Below are positions 1 through 7,715 of a DNA stretch of 11,278 nucleotides, one piece after another. Position 1 is the first letter of the stretch, and each line of letters begins with the position of its first letter. A program made the translations under genes and the position numbers. Below the pieces are notes generated by a model that was not told the DNA's origin, searched no databases, and saw nothing but the letters and a program-made list of their open reading frames with translations. The DNA is from Planctomycetaceae bacterium (lineage in GTDB: Bacteria > Planctomycetota > Planctomycetia > Pirellulales > Pirellulaceae): NCBI GenBank assembly GCA_012965455.1, contig DTSG01000287.1, positions 1 through 11,278 on the forward strand. The letters are read 5' to 3'.

Positions 1-1
1 T

Positions 2-274
2 GGCAGTTTGAAACCGCACGGCGATATTTTCAAGGAACACCAGAATCAGATCCATAACGCCAAGATCGTTCGATACCGACTGTATAACTTAGCGACTGAC
101 GAGACGACCGATGTGTCGCAGGTAAACCCAAAAGTATTGAGTCGGTTAACAGCCGAGATGACCCGTATGTTTTCATCCGTTCAAGCAGACAACCCGACAT
201 GGCCAGCATGGACTTGGCCCCGACTCGAAGGCAAGCAGATCAACGCCTACGTGGAGTCGTTGAAGGAGCCGTAG
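2..274 (+). CDS. Probable sulfatase, C-terminal fragment (5' end outside window)
   Basis: The reading frame is open to the left edge, so this is the last roughly 90 residues of a longer protein; the TTG at base 8 is probably internal. The tail contains RYRLYNLATD followed by ETTDVS, then NPKVLSRLTAEMTRMFSSVQ and NPTWPAW. This layout (LYNL..D..E..DLS, a helix, then a short Trp/Pro-rich end) is typical of the C-terminal subdomain of formylglycine-dependent S1 sulfatases. Those enzymes hydrolyse sulfate esters, usually on glycans, outside the cytoplasm. The catalytic C/S-x-P-x-R motif lies outside the window, so activity and substrate cannot be judged. The gene converges with the L-fuconate dehydratase gene, 46 bases separating their ends. 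A different secreted hydrolase with a similar tail is possible. Confidence 0.66.
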   Translation, partial: GSLKPHGDIFKEHQNQIHNAKIVRYRLYNLATDETTDVSQVNPKVLSRLTAEMTRMFSSVQADNPTWPAWTWPRLEGKQINAYVESLKEP

Positions 275-320
275 GATTTTGTGGCAACGGGGGCAGCACA
301 AACACATCTACAGCAAACAG

Positions 321-1643
321 TTAATTGTCTAGTTTTTCCGCGCGAGCTTTCCATACCGGCCCGTGGGGGTATTCAAACTCGTCTAAGGATGCCGGTTTCA
401 TGGTGATGCTGTAACCGGGTGCAGACGGTGCCATATAACACCCCTCCCGCATTACCACTGGATGCTCGAAGTGTTCATGTAAATGGTCAACGTATTCGAT
501 CAGTCGGCCAGTCGTAGTCCCACTAACACAAACAAAGTCGAACATCGCCAAGTGCTGCACATATTCGCACAGTCCCACTCCGCCAGCGTGCGGACAAACG
601 GGCACTCCAAATTTTTTCGCCATCAAGATAATCGACAAAATCTCGTTCACTCCGCCTACTCGAGTACTATCGATCTGACAAACCGTAATCGCCTGTGCTT
701 GCAATAACTGTTTAAACATAATCCGATTTTGACACATCTCACCAGTTGCCACTCCCACCCCCAGCGGTGCTAAGCTTTTGGCAATCCTGGCATGACCTAA
801 GACGTCATCTGGGCTCGTCGGTTCCTCAATAAACCAAGGCTTAAACTCAGCCAGTCGAGTCATATTCTCAATCGCCTCCTCGACCTCCCACACTTGGTTA
901 GCGTCCATCATGATCGTCGCATCCCAACCGATTTCCTCGCGGATCAGTTTCGCTCGATGCATGTCGTCTTCGATATCACGCCCCACCTTGATCTTAAAGT
1001 GCGACCACCCGCGTTGTACACCTTCACGGCACAACCGCCGCAGTTTCTCGTCGCTGTACCCCAACCAGCCCGCTGATGTGGTGTATGCAGGAAACCCCGT
1101 CTCCTGCAACTGTTGCACGCGTTCGCCTCGCGTCGACCACGATTGTTGCAATATTTCAAGTGCTTCCTGAGGTGTCAGTGCATCGGTGATATACCTGAAA
1201 TCGATACACTTTACGGTTTCCTCTGGTGTCATATCCGCAAGTAATCGCCACAACGGTTTTCCTGCAACCTTCGCCCACAGATCCCACACTGCGTTAACAA
1301 TTACCCCGACTGCAAAATGCATTACACCTTTGTCTGGTCCCAGCCACCGCAGCTGACTGTCACCGGTGATCTCGCGCCAAAAGCCGCCCATATCACTGAT
1401 AATTTCCTCCAGCGTTTTACCGACAACTAACGGTCTCAGTGAATCAACTGCCACAGCAATAAGCTCCGTGCCGCGTCCGAGCGTAAACGACAGTCCGTGG
1501 CCCACCTCATTACCGTCGGTTAGCAACGTCAGATACGCGCACGAGTAGTCTGGATCCGGATTCATTGCGTCCGATCCATCCAAATTATCAGACGTCGGAA
1601 AACGAATGTCACGCACTTGGATGTCAGTAATTGTCAGCGCCAT
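321..1643 (-). CDS. L-fuconate dehydratase (enolase superfamily)
   Basis: This 440-residue cytoplasmic protein should dehydrate L-fuconate to 2-keto-3-deoxy-L-fuconate, the third step of the non-phosphorylating L-fucose pathway. Length and motifs match the FucD/ENOSF1 branch of the mandelate racemase group. The N-terminal capping domain covers about 1-130 (DIRFPTSDNLDGSDAMNPDP is FucD-like) and the barrel follows. Visible active-site residues are K217 and K219 in FKIKVG, Mg ligands D247 (MMDANQVW), E273 (FIEEPTSPDD) and E302 (TGEMCQNR), the D325-H352 pair (CQIDSTRVGG, CPHAGGVGLCEY), and E383. All catalytic positions are present, so it looks functional. It is the last gene of a minus-strand run, 42 bases after the DUF1552 gene. 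An upstream ATG is excluded by an in-frame stop, and no strong ribosome binding site is seen. Another acid-sugar dehydratase of the same subgroup is the main alternative. Confidence 0.92.
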   Translation of the reverse strand: MALTITDIQVRDIRFPTSDNLDGSDAMNPDPDYSCAYLTLLTDGNEVGHGLSFTLGRGTELIAVAVDSLRPLVVGKTLEEIISDMGGFWREITGDSQLRWLGPDKGVMHFAVGVIVNAVWDLWAKVAGKPLWRLLADMTPEETVKCIDFRYITDALTPQEALEILQQSWSTRGERVQQLQETGFPAYTTSAGWLGYSDEKLRRLCREGVQRGWSHFKIKVGRDIEDDMHRAKLIREEIGWDATIMMDANQVWEVEEAIENMTRLAEFKPWFIEEPTSPDDVLGHARIAKSLAPLGVGVATGEMCQNRIMFKQLLQAQAITVCQIDSTRVGGVNEILSIILMAKKFGVPVCPHAGGVGLCEYVQHLAMFDFVCVSGTTTGRLIEYVDHLHEHFEHPVVMREGCYMAPSAPGYSITMKPASLDEFEYPHGPVWKARAEKLDN

Positions 1644-1685
1644 ACTTTAAGCAGTCTCTATTCCATGCGGGTCCATTCGCAGACC

Positions 1686-3074
1686 TTATTTCAACAAATC
1701 AGTTTCAACTCGCAGGCTGTCCGCAAACCGGTCGCCCTTGAGGCCTAACGCCCGCGCTTGAGTCAACCATAGGTTTGACAGGGGCGTACCCTCAGCACAG
1801 TGCAAGTGCATCCCTTGCTGCAAACGACCACCACCGCCGCCCGCGACAATAATTGGTAAATCTGTATATTGATGCGTCGCGCCATCACCCAACCCGGATC
1901 CATAGGTAAAAATCATATTATCCAACAACGTCGAACCATCAAACTCACGAACCGCCGCCATCCGCTGGACCAGATAGACAAACTGTTCCATATAAAACTT
2001 ATCAATCTTTAACAACTCACCAATAAACTGTTTCTGATTATGAGACATCACATGATGACTCACCGGTTTGTCAAACAACCCCTCAAACATATACGGTGTG
2101 TTCCAACGTTCGGGCCCGATCATCATCGTTGCCACGTTGGTCAAACCTGCCTGAAAAGCGGCAATCATCAAATCACCCATCAAACGAATGTATTCGCCGC
2201 GTGGCATTAACGACTCAGTGCTGTCCGGAACGTTAACCCCCTCGACACCCTTCAAATTGCTCTTCAATTTTGACAGCTTATCCATTTGCCGCTCGATGCT
2301 GCGAACGCCTTCAAAGTATTCCTCGAACTTCTCGCGGTCCACACGCCCCAGCTTGCGTTGTAACGACCGCGCATCTTGTAAAACCAAGTCGGTAATGTCC
2401 CGCTGCAACGACATTCGCTTTGTACCAAACAATCGATCATACGCTTGACGAGGGTCGCGGATTGAAGTTGCAACGTGACCAGTCCCATACCAAGAGATAT
2501 TGTCGAAATAGATGGATTCTTTATTGTCTTTGTGGCTGTTACAACTGAGTTCGAACGTGCGAAACGGTGTCTCGCCACCGATACTATCGCCAACCACGTG
2601 GTCAAACGTACGATTTAACGGATAAATAGACGATGGCACTGTTTCACCCGTCGCACTGCTCAAAAAACAGGATCCGCATTGGGCGTGGACATCACTGCCA
2701 TGGCGATAGGTCCGATTCAATCCGCTGACAAACGTCACTTTATCCCTGACGCTCTCCAACGGTTTTTGCGTCGCCGTCAAAGATTGCAATTTACGAATGC
2801 CCACTTTATACTCAATCAGTGATTTAGCTTTCGGTTCCGACACAAACTTGGGAATTTCCGTTTCAGATTCTCCAGGAAAGAACCCCCGCCGAATCACGCC
2901 CATCGGGACATAATAGATCGCCATTCGCACAGGCGGCTTGGCAGCTTTCGACGACAACTTAGTCGCGGCAGCGCCAGCCAAACTTTCAAACAACGGCAAG
3001 GCCAAACTCGCACCCGCCGCGCCCTGAATTGTCTGCATAAACTGACGTCTATTCGATTTGTTCATTCCCGACAT
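1686..3074 (-). CDS. DUF1552 protein with Tat signal
   Basis: This 462-residue exported protein belongs to the DUF1552 family, abundant in Planctomycetes and of unknown biochemical function. The N-terminus has a twin-arginine leader (NRRQFMQ, R9-R10, then a hydrophobic stretch to about 36), so a folded, possibly cofactor-containing protein is expected outside the cytoplasm. Family landmarks are YYVPMGV (54-60), FVSGLNR (115-121), ISWYGTGHVATSIRDPRQAY (193-212) before DRLFG, and FTYGSGLGDGATHQYTDLPI (389-408) followed by a glycine run AGGGGGRL. A CGSC pair (C133, C136) is present. The ATG follows the stop codon of the DUF1592-type gene with no gap, which indicates translational coupling. A second ATG three codons later, preceded by GGGA, could be the true start. 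DUF1552 and DUF1592-type proteins are commonly encoded together. Family assignment is firm; function is not known. Confidence 0.9.
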   Translation of the reverse strand: MSGMNKSNRRQFMQTIQGAAGASLALPLFESLAGAAATKLSSKAAKPPVRMAIYYVPMGVIRRGFFPGESETEIPKFVSEPKAKSLIEYKVGIRKLQSLTATQKPLESVRDKVTFVSGLNRTYRHGSDVHAQCGSCFLSSATGETVPSSIYPLNRTFDHVVGDSIGGETPFRTFELSCNSHKDNKESIYFDNISWYGTGHVATSIRDPRQAYDRLFGTKRMSLQRDITDLVLQDARSLQRKLGRVDREKFEEYFEGVRSIERQMDKLSKLKSNLKGVEGVNVPDSTESLMPRGEYIRLMGDLMIAAFQAGLTNVATMMIGPERWNTPYMFEGLFDKPVSHHVMSHNQKQFIGELLKIDKFYMEQFVYLVQRMAAVREFDGSTLLDNMIFTYGSGLGDGATHQYTDLPIIVAGGGGGRLQQGMHLHCAEGTPLSNLWLTQARALGLKGDRFADSLRVETDLLK

Positions 3075-5129
3075 CTATTTAGTTACCAGCTTTCTTTTCG
3101 AACCGCTAAAGGCCTCACTTAATACAACTTCACGCAGTAACGCTCGTAACCGATACTCCGACTTTGCAGTTTCCCTGACAATCCCCTCGACCGCCAAAAC
3201 ATCTCGATAATCTAATCTCCGACCGAGAGCGTAAGTTAATAAATGCTTGACTAGCGCGGCTGTAAAACGATCTTTTTCGAGCAGCAGCGCGTCCTTGAAT
3301 TCTACGATATTGGAGAATGTATGTTGACCTAACAACACTCCATTGGATTCCACTGGCTTCCCATCACGATACTCATCTCGCCAAAATCCAACTGGATTAT
3401 AGTTCTCCAACACAAATCCCAACGGATCTATTTTTCGGTGGCAGGAGGCACAACTTGCGTTCTCTTGGTGGGCGGCAAACTTTTCCTTGATCGACAGTTC
3501 ATCGGCAGGGTCGTCAACATTATTTAACAAAGGGACGTCTGCTGGTGGCGGTGCGGGCGGGTCATTCAAGATGACTGTTGCGACCCAAGCGCCGCGCGTA
3601 ATCGGCTGCGTCTGATCCGATCTCGAAGTCATCGTCATGATGGCCGCATTCGTAAAAATCCCACCCTGCCGCCGATCCGTAATCGCAACTCGCTTAAACA
3701 CCAATGCACCTGGTCCGTGAAAGGCGACAGGTTTCGCTGCGTCGTACCAGGTTGTGAGCATTGGGCTGCGATAACTGAAATCCGAGTCGATGAACTGCAG
3801 AATAGACAAATCCTCTACCAGCACCGTTTCGAATAATAACAACGGCTCGGCCATCAAGTTCATACCTGCGTTATATTTAGCGAAGTAGTATTCGGGAAAA
3901 AGTGTGGGGTCGGGAGTGGCAGAAACGATTTGCTCCAACTGCAACCACTGCGCCGGAAAACTATCACAAAATCGCTTCGTCAATTCACTGTCGAGCATAC
4001 GATTAACTTGTGCGGACAATACCTCCGACCGGTGCAGTTCTCCCGCCACAGCCAGTCGCAACAACTCGTCATCAGGAATACTACCCCACAGGAAGAATGA
4101 AAGGTTTGAAGCGAGCGCAAAATCATTGTCAGTAGCACGAGTTTTACTTCCCTTGTCACCACTATTAATGTGTTGACCAAGGTAAAAGAACTGCGGCGAA
4201 GCGATTGTGGCTGCTACAACACTTTTCATTGCCTCGGTAAAATTGCCGTCACGTTCTAATTGCCCCACTGCGAAAGCCGTGTAACGTTGCAGCGTCGCCT
4301 TATCAACCATTCCCCGAAAAGCCCGCGTCAGAAACTGCTGTAAGCGGTTTTGGATAATCTCGTCGAGGGCGGATGCGTCCTCGTCCGCCGGAGTAGCAAA
4401 TAATTCCTGCCAGACACCGACGGTACCTTTGTGAAAATCTGGGCTATTGACGATCGACATCCCCAATTGCATAAACGACTCTAACAACAGCGGTGACATC
4501 GTGAGGTGGTCCGCTTGCGTATCGTACCCATGTTCGGCGCGTAAGTCTTGGGGATACCCGGCAACTCCAGCTAACCGAGGTTCGATCAACTGGGATTTAC
4601 CAAGCGGCCGACTTCCGACACGCACACTGTCTGGCATTTTTCCGGAAGCCGGTTGATAGTAGTTGTTGTACTCGCGCAGCATCCGCTCGGGCAACGTAAA
4701 TACTTCAACATTTAGCTGCAACAAATCCTGCACCGCATTATTGTATTGAAATCTAGTCATGCGACGGACAATCGGAGTTAACCGCGACGGGGCCCGCTCG
4801 ATTGCCGTAACACGTATCGACCGCAGAGTGTTTACAAACACATCGCGGTCCTCAACTGAAAGCTCGGATGCTTCGTCTGGTGGCATCATTCGGTCGCTGA
4901 GCACATCCACCATTTTCTGCAACAACTCTGGGGCTGCTACAAGCGAATTCTCGCTACGGATCCGCGACAGATCAACCGCGCCAGGCTCTCGATCCGTGCT
5001 GCCGTGACAGGATAGGCAATGTTGTTCGAGAAAGCTGGTGACCGGAGAACTTGCCAACGCTGTCGAAGCGCATAGAAACACAACGATGACTATGGCGTTG
5101 CCGGGGATACATATTTTAAGTGGTGACAT
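3075..5129 (-). CDS. DUF1592/DUF1588/DUF1585-type planctomycete cytochrome-like protein
   Basis: This 684-residue secreted protein starts with a signal peptide (about 1-27, ending ALA-SS). Next is a planctomycete c-type cytochrome-like domain with a heme-binding motif HCLSCH (37-42) and RMMPP (80-84), whose Met could be the distal ligand. Then come, approximately, DUF1587 (120-185; MTRFQYNNAVQDLL), DUF1595 (258-320), DUF1592 (335-460; LSFFLWGSIPDDELL), DUF1588 (485-590; RRQGG, and CASCHRKIDPLGFVLENYNP with a second CxxCH at 560-564) and DUF1585 (600-675; LLTYALGRRLDY). No extra carbohydrate-binding module is seen between DUF1587 and DUF1595, so the protein is compact. Family function is unestablished; periplasmic electron transfer linked to substrate oxidation is an inference from the CxxCH motifs. 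It is the first gene of the run leading into DUF1552 and L-fuconate dehydratase, and it starts 96 bases from a divergent gene. Confidence 0.92.
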   Translation of the reverse strand: MSPLKICIPGNAIVIVVFLCASTALASSPVTSFLEQHCLSCHGSTDREPGAVDLSRIRSENSLVAAPELLQKMVDVLSDRMMPPDEASELSVEDRDVFVNTLRSIRVTAIERAPSRLTPIVRRMTRFQYNNAVQDLLQLNVEVFTLPERMLREYNNYYQPASGKMPDSVRVGSRPLGKSQLIEPRLAGVAGYPQDLRAEHGYDTQADHLTMSPLLLESFMQLGMSIVNSPDFHKGTVGVWQELFATPADEDASALDEIIQNRLQQFLTRAFRGMVDKATLQRYTAFAVGQLERDGNFTEAMKSVVAATIASPQFFYLGQHINSGDKGSKTRATDNDFALASNLSFFLWGSIPDDELLRLAVAGELHRSEVLSAQVNRMLDSELTKRFCDSFPAQWLQLEQIVSATPDPTLFPEYYFAKYNAGMNLMAEPLLLFETVLVEDLSILQFIDSDFSYRSPMLTTWYDAAKPVAFHGPGALVFKRVAITDRRQGGIFTNAAIMTMTSRSDQTQPITRGAWVATVILNDPPAPPPADVPLLNNVDDPADELSIKEKFAAHQENASCASCHRKIDPLGFVLENYNPVGFWRDEYRDGKPVESNGVLLGQHTFSNIVEFKDALLLEKDRFTAALVKHLLTYALGRRLDYRDVLAVEGIVRETAKSEYRLRALLREVVLSEAFSGSKRKLVTK

Positions 5130-5133
5130 ACGT

Positions 5134-5162
5134 TTGATTTTACAGGATTGAGGCAGTATGTT
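5134..5162 (+). promoter_or_regulatory. Candidate sigma70-like promoter for the MBL-fold gene
   Basis: TTGATT (5134-5139) and TATGTT (5157-5162) each match four of six consensus bases and are exactly 17 bases apart. A start near 5169 would give a leader of about 57 bases before the ATG at 5226. The site lies in the 96-base divergent region shared with the DUF1592-type gene. On the other strand, TAAAAT lies so close to that gene's ATG that its transcript could be almost leaderless, but I see no good -35 for it. This is a match by eye only. Confidence 0.3.
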
Positions 5163-5225
5163 CTATGGAGGTTCACGGCAAGCTGTAATTACACGTTTTC
5201 AATTTCTCTGGTGGCTCATAAGTAT

Positions 5226-6125
5226 ATGCAGATAAAGTCCTTTTTTCTATCAATCATGTTTTCGCTCAGTGCAGTCTTCATGGAAACGCTATGTTGCAGT
5301 GGGCAAGAAACTAAAAGCTATACGTTATGGCAATTACCGCCGCGAACCCACACTCAGAACATGGCCTATGTCGTCCGCACCCACGATGGCAAAGTAATCG
5401 TGATTGATGGTGGAAACGCCGGTGATGCTGAATACTTAAAGGGCTTTTTAGCACCCCTGGGAAACAATGTAGATGCCTGGTTCATCTCGCATCCACATCC
5501 TGACCACGTCGACGCACTAACCGTCATTCTGAACGACCTCGGGCAACTGGAAATCGACAAAATCTACGGTTCAATGCCGTCGTTGGATTGGGTCGCCGAG
5601 CATGAACCGAAACCTGCCTCACACATCACGACGGTCAGGAATTTCTATCAAGCGGTGAAAAAACAGGCCCAGACGGTTCATGAACTTCAGTTAGGGCAAA
5701 CTCTACAATTTGGTGGTCTACAAATTCAAGTTTTGGGAATCAAGAATCCGGAGATCACCGAGAACGCGATAAACAACTCTAGCATTGTTTTGCGGTTCTC
5801 AGACAAACATAAATCGGTGTTGTTTACCGGAGACCTAGGTGTGCAGGCCGGACAGAAGCTAATGAAAACCAAGTACGCTGCGCAGCTCAAATCTGACTAT
5901 GTTCAAATGGCCCATCACGGGCAAGCGGGTGTCGACCGAGATTTCTACGAAGCAGTGGCAGCAAAAGCCTGCCTCTGGCCAACGCCTGTTTGGCTGTGGA
6001 ATAATGACAAAGGGACGGGCAAAGGTTCTGGCCCGTGGAGTACATTAACAGTCCGACAATGGATGGATGAACTCGGTATTAAAAAGCACTACGTCTCGGC
6101 CTATGGTATATCGGTAATAGAATGA
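5226..6125 (+). CDS. Secreted ComEC-like metallo-beta-lactamase-fold hydrolase
   Basis: With the start at 5226 the protein has 299 residues. I prefer this ATG because it is followed at once by a signal-peptide-like segment (MQIKSFFLSIMFSLSAVFM), while the upstream TTG-initiated extension looks like translated promoter DNA. The mature part has the MBL fold: IVIDGG (58-63), SHPHPDHVDAL (88-98) with metal ligands H89, H91, D93 and H94, LFTGDLG (199-205; D203), and AHHGQAGV (229-236). This arrangement resembles the soluble domain of ComEC/Rec2 and stand-alone ComEC-like hydrolases; the membrane competence domain is absent. Substrate is unknown: a nuclease, phosphodiesterase or other hydrolase is possible. 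The metal site appears intact. The gene diverges from the DUF1592-type gene and converges on the DUF1501 gene 54 bases away. The ribosome binding site is weak (GGTGG about 12 bases upstream). Confidence 0.85.
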   Translation: MQIKSFFLSIMFSLSAVFMETLCCSGQETKSYTLWQLPPRTHTQNMAYVVRTHDGKVIVIDGGNAGDAEYLKGFLAPLGNNVDAWFISHPHPDHVDALTVILNDLGQLEIDKIYGSMPSLDWVAEHEPKPASHITTVRNFYQAVKKQAQTVHELQLGQTLQFGGLQIQVLGIKNPEITENAINNSSIVLRFSDKHKSVLFTGDLGVQAGQKLMKTKYAAQLKSDYVQMAHHGQAGVDRDFYEAVAAKACLWPTPVWLWNNDKGTGKGSGPWSTLTVRQWMDELGIKKHYVSAYGISVIE

Positions 6126-6179
6126 CCCGGTCCCGCCGTCGGGCATTGATCAGCGAGCCGTTACCAAGACAACGGGTTC

Positions 6180-7583
6180 TTACCCAAACAATTCCATGAT
6201 TGGTTTACCTGTAGTTAGCGGCCGCGCGAGGCCGCTGTTGGTTTCAGGGCCGTTAAGCGGAATGTCCAGCGCGTGATAAATCGTTGCCGCTAATTCCTCC
6301 ACTCTCACCGGATTCATGATTGGTTGGTTAGCATGCTTGTCGGATTTGCCATACAACTGCCCGCCGGCTATCCCAGCACCGGCTAAAATTGACGAGAAAC
6401 AACGGGGCCAATGTTGTCGCCCTGGAGGTTGCTGAGTTAGCACTTTGGGGGTTCGTCCAAATTCGCCGGTTACGACGACCAATGTATTTTCCAGCATACC
6501 GCGCTCCTTCAGGTCCGTCAGCAATGCGGCCAGCGCTTGATCGAGGCGCGGTAGACAAAACCCCATGCCGTAGGATCCATTGCCAAAAGCGTTGCCCATC
6601 CCCATATTTCCGCCATGCATATCCCAACTACTAGCAGGTGGTCCATTCGTTTCGTGATCCGCTTGACCTGCCCAACCGTTGACGGTTACATATCGTACAC
6701 CCGCTTCGACCATGCGCCGCGCTAATAGCATATTTTGCCCCAGCGGGTGTCTGCCATAACGGTCGCGCATTTTAGGAGTTTCACGATCCATCTCAAACGC
6801 CTCGCGTCCCTCAGAACGTGTCATTGCGTCATATCCCAATTCCCGCAGATTTGACCAATCTTTCCCTTTAGAATCATGGGACAACGCCTTGCTCTCGATC
6901 TTCTCAAGTAACTTACGGCGTTTTGCCAACACGACCGGATCACCGAGGTCGTAAATTTGTGGCGGTTTAAAATCATCCATCGAGGGATTGTTTTTGTCGG
7001 ATCCGACAAAAACTGGGGCATAAGCCGAACCCAAGTAGCCACCGATACCAAGGTTGGGTGCGCAAAACACTGGTCGACCGACGCATTTCATCAGCCACGC
7101 GTTAGAGACAATATTACGCGTACTGGGGCTATGTTTGGCTACGAACGATCCGAGATACGGTTGGTCATCACTCACTCCATTTTGAACTCGTTTCAGAGAC
7201 TGTCCACTTAGGAGGTTGTGCATGGCATCAAAGTGATTGCTAATGGCGCCGGGATGGGTCATTGAGTTTATCAAAGTGAAGTGATCCGTCACCTTGGACA
7301 GTTCTGTATGCATTTCATTGATGCGCATACCGGGAACTTTGGTGGCAATCGGTTTATAGGGTCCACGAATAGAATCCGGAGCATCCGGTTTCATGTCCCA
7401 CGTATCCACATGACTTGGTCCGCCACATAGAAGCACGAAGATACACGATTTTTCGGATGATACCGCGTTGCCACTTTTGTCGGTTGCATCTCTGCCAATC
7501 ACAACGCCTGGCATGTTGAGTGAAAGAGCACCGAGGCCGCCGGTAATCAGCGCCTGACGTCGATTCATTTCATATGTATTCAT
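6180..7583 (-). CDS. DUF1501 protein with Tat signal (alkaline-phosphatase-like superfamily)
   Basis: This 467-residue exported protein is in the DUF1501 family, which is very abundant in Planctomycetes and distantly related to the sulfatase/alkaline phosphatase fold. The leader carries a twin-arginine motif (MNRRQALITGG, R8-R9). Family landmarks are LLCGGPSHVDTWDMKPDAP (51-69), MTHPGAISNHFDAMH (108-122), RYGRHPLGQNMLLARRMVEA (275-294), VTVNGW (299-304), HETNGPP and WDMHGGN (310-326), VVVTGEFGRTPK (369-380), and GRQHWPRCFSSILAGAGIAG (388-407). The His and Asp residues in these blocks are candidate metal or substrate contacts. DUF1501 genes often sit beside a DUF1549/DUF1553 partner; none is next to it here. 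The gene is monocistronic in this window, with its own candidate promoter and a good ribosome binding site. Enzymatic activity is not established. Confidence 0.92.
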   Translation of the reverse strand: MNTYEMNRRQALITGGLGALSLNMPGVVIGRDATDKSGNAVSSEKSCIFVLLCGGPSHVDTWDMKPDAPDSIRGPYKPIATKVPGMRINEMHTELSKVTDHFTLINSMTHPGAISNHFDAMHNLLSGQSLKRVQNGVSDDQPYLGSFVAKHSPSTRNIVSNAWLMKCVGRPVFCAPNLGIGGYLGSAYAPVFVGSDKNNPSMDDFKPPQIYDLGDPVVLAKRRKLLEKIESKALSHDSKGKDWSNLRELGYDAMTRSEGREAFEMDRETPKMRDRYGRHPLGQNMLLARRMVEAGVRYVTVNGWAGQADHETNGPPASSWDMHGGNMGMGNAFGNGSYGMGFCLPRLDQALAALLTDLKERGMLENTLVVVTGEFGRTPKVLTQQPPGRQHWPRCFSSILAGAGIAGGQLYGKSDKHANQPIMNPVRVEELAATIYHALDIPLNGPETNSGLARPLTTGKPIMELFG

Positions 7584-7588
7584 GTGTG

Positions 7589-7594
7589 CACCTT
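7589..7594 (-). promoter_or_regulatory. Ribosome binding site of the DUF1501 gene
   Basis: On the minus strand AAGGTG lies five bases before the ATG at 7583. It supports the first Met over the second ATG five codons later. It is the clearest Shine-Dalgarno-like site at any gene start in this window. Confidence 0.6.
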
Positions 7595-7624
7595 GCTAAC
7601 GTTTACAGGCAACTGGACCCGTTA

Positions 7625-7653
7625 ATTATGAACCCTGCGTGCATAAAACGCAA
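7625..7653 (-). promoter_or_regulatory. Candidate promoter of the DUF1501 gene
   Basis: On the minus strand, TTGCGT (7653-7648) and CATAAT (7630-7625) are 17 bases apart. The -10 matches five of six consensus bases and the -35 three of six. Transcription would start near 7618, about 35 bases before the ATG. A small inverted repeat, TGCGT/ACGCA with a 7-base loop (7636-7652), overlaps the -35 element and spacer and might be a regulator site, though it is short enough to be chance. Confidence 0.35.
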
Positions 7654-7715
7654 ACCGACTTTATGGTTGGCCCGCCTGCGAATAAACAATTAAGCTATTT
7701 TCTTACCAAAAACCC

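Noticed and set aside
275..320. Possible terminator between the sulfatase fragment and the L-fuconate dehydratase gene (TTTGTG/CACAAA)
   Set aside because: Six mostly A-T pairs around a 13-base loop with no T-run are within chance.
2264..2605. A 113-codon minus-strand open frame inside the DUF1552 gene
   Set aside because: It is in a different frame from the clear DUF1552 protein and shows no family features.
5148..5225. Upstream TTG start extending the MBL-fold protein by 26 residues
   Set aside because: The extension covers the candidate promoter and precedes an obvious signal peptide; the ATG at 5226 is far more likely.
6126..6179. Possible terminator between the convergent MBL and DUF1501 genes (CCGTT/AACGG stem)
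   Set aside because: The stem is only five bases, with an 8-base loop and no T-run; not enough to call.
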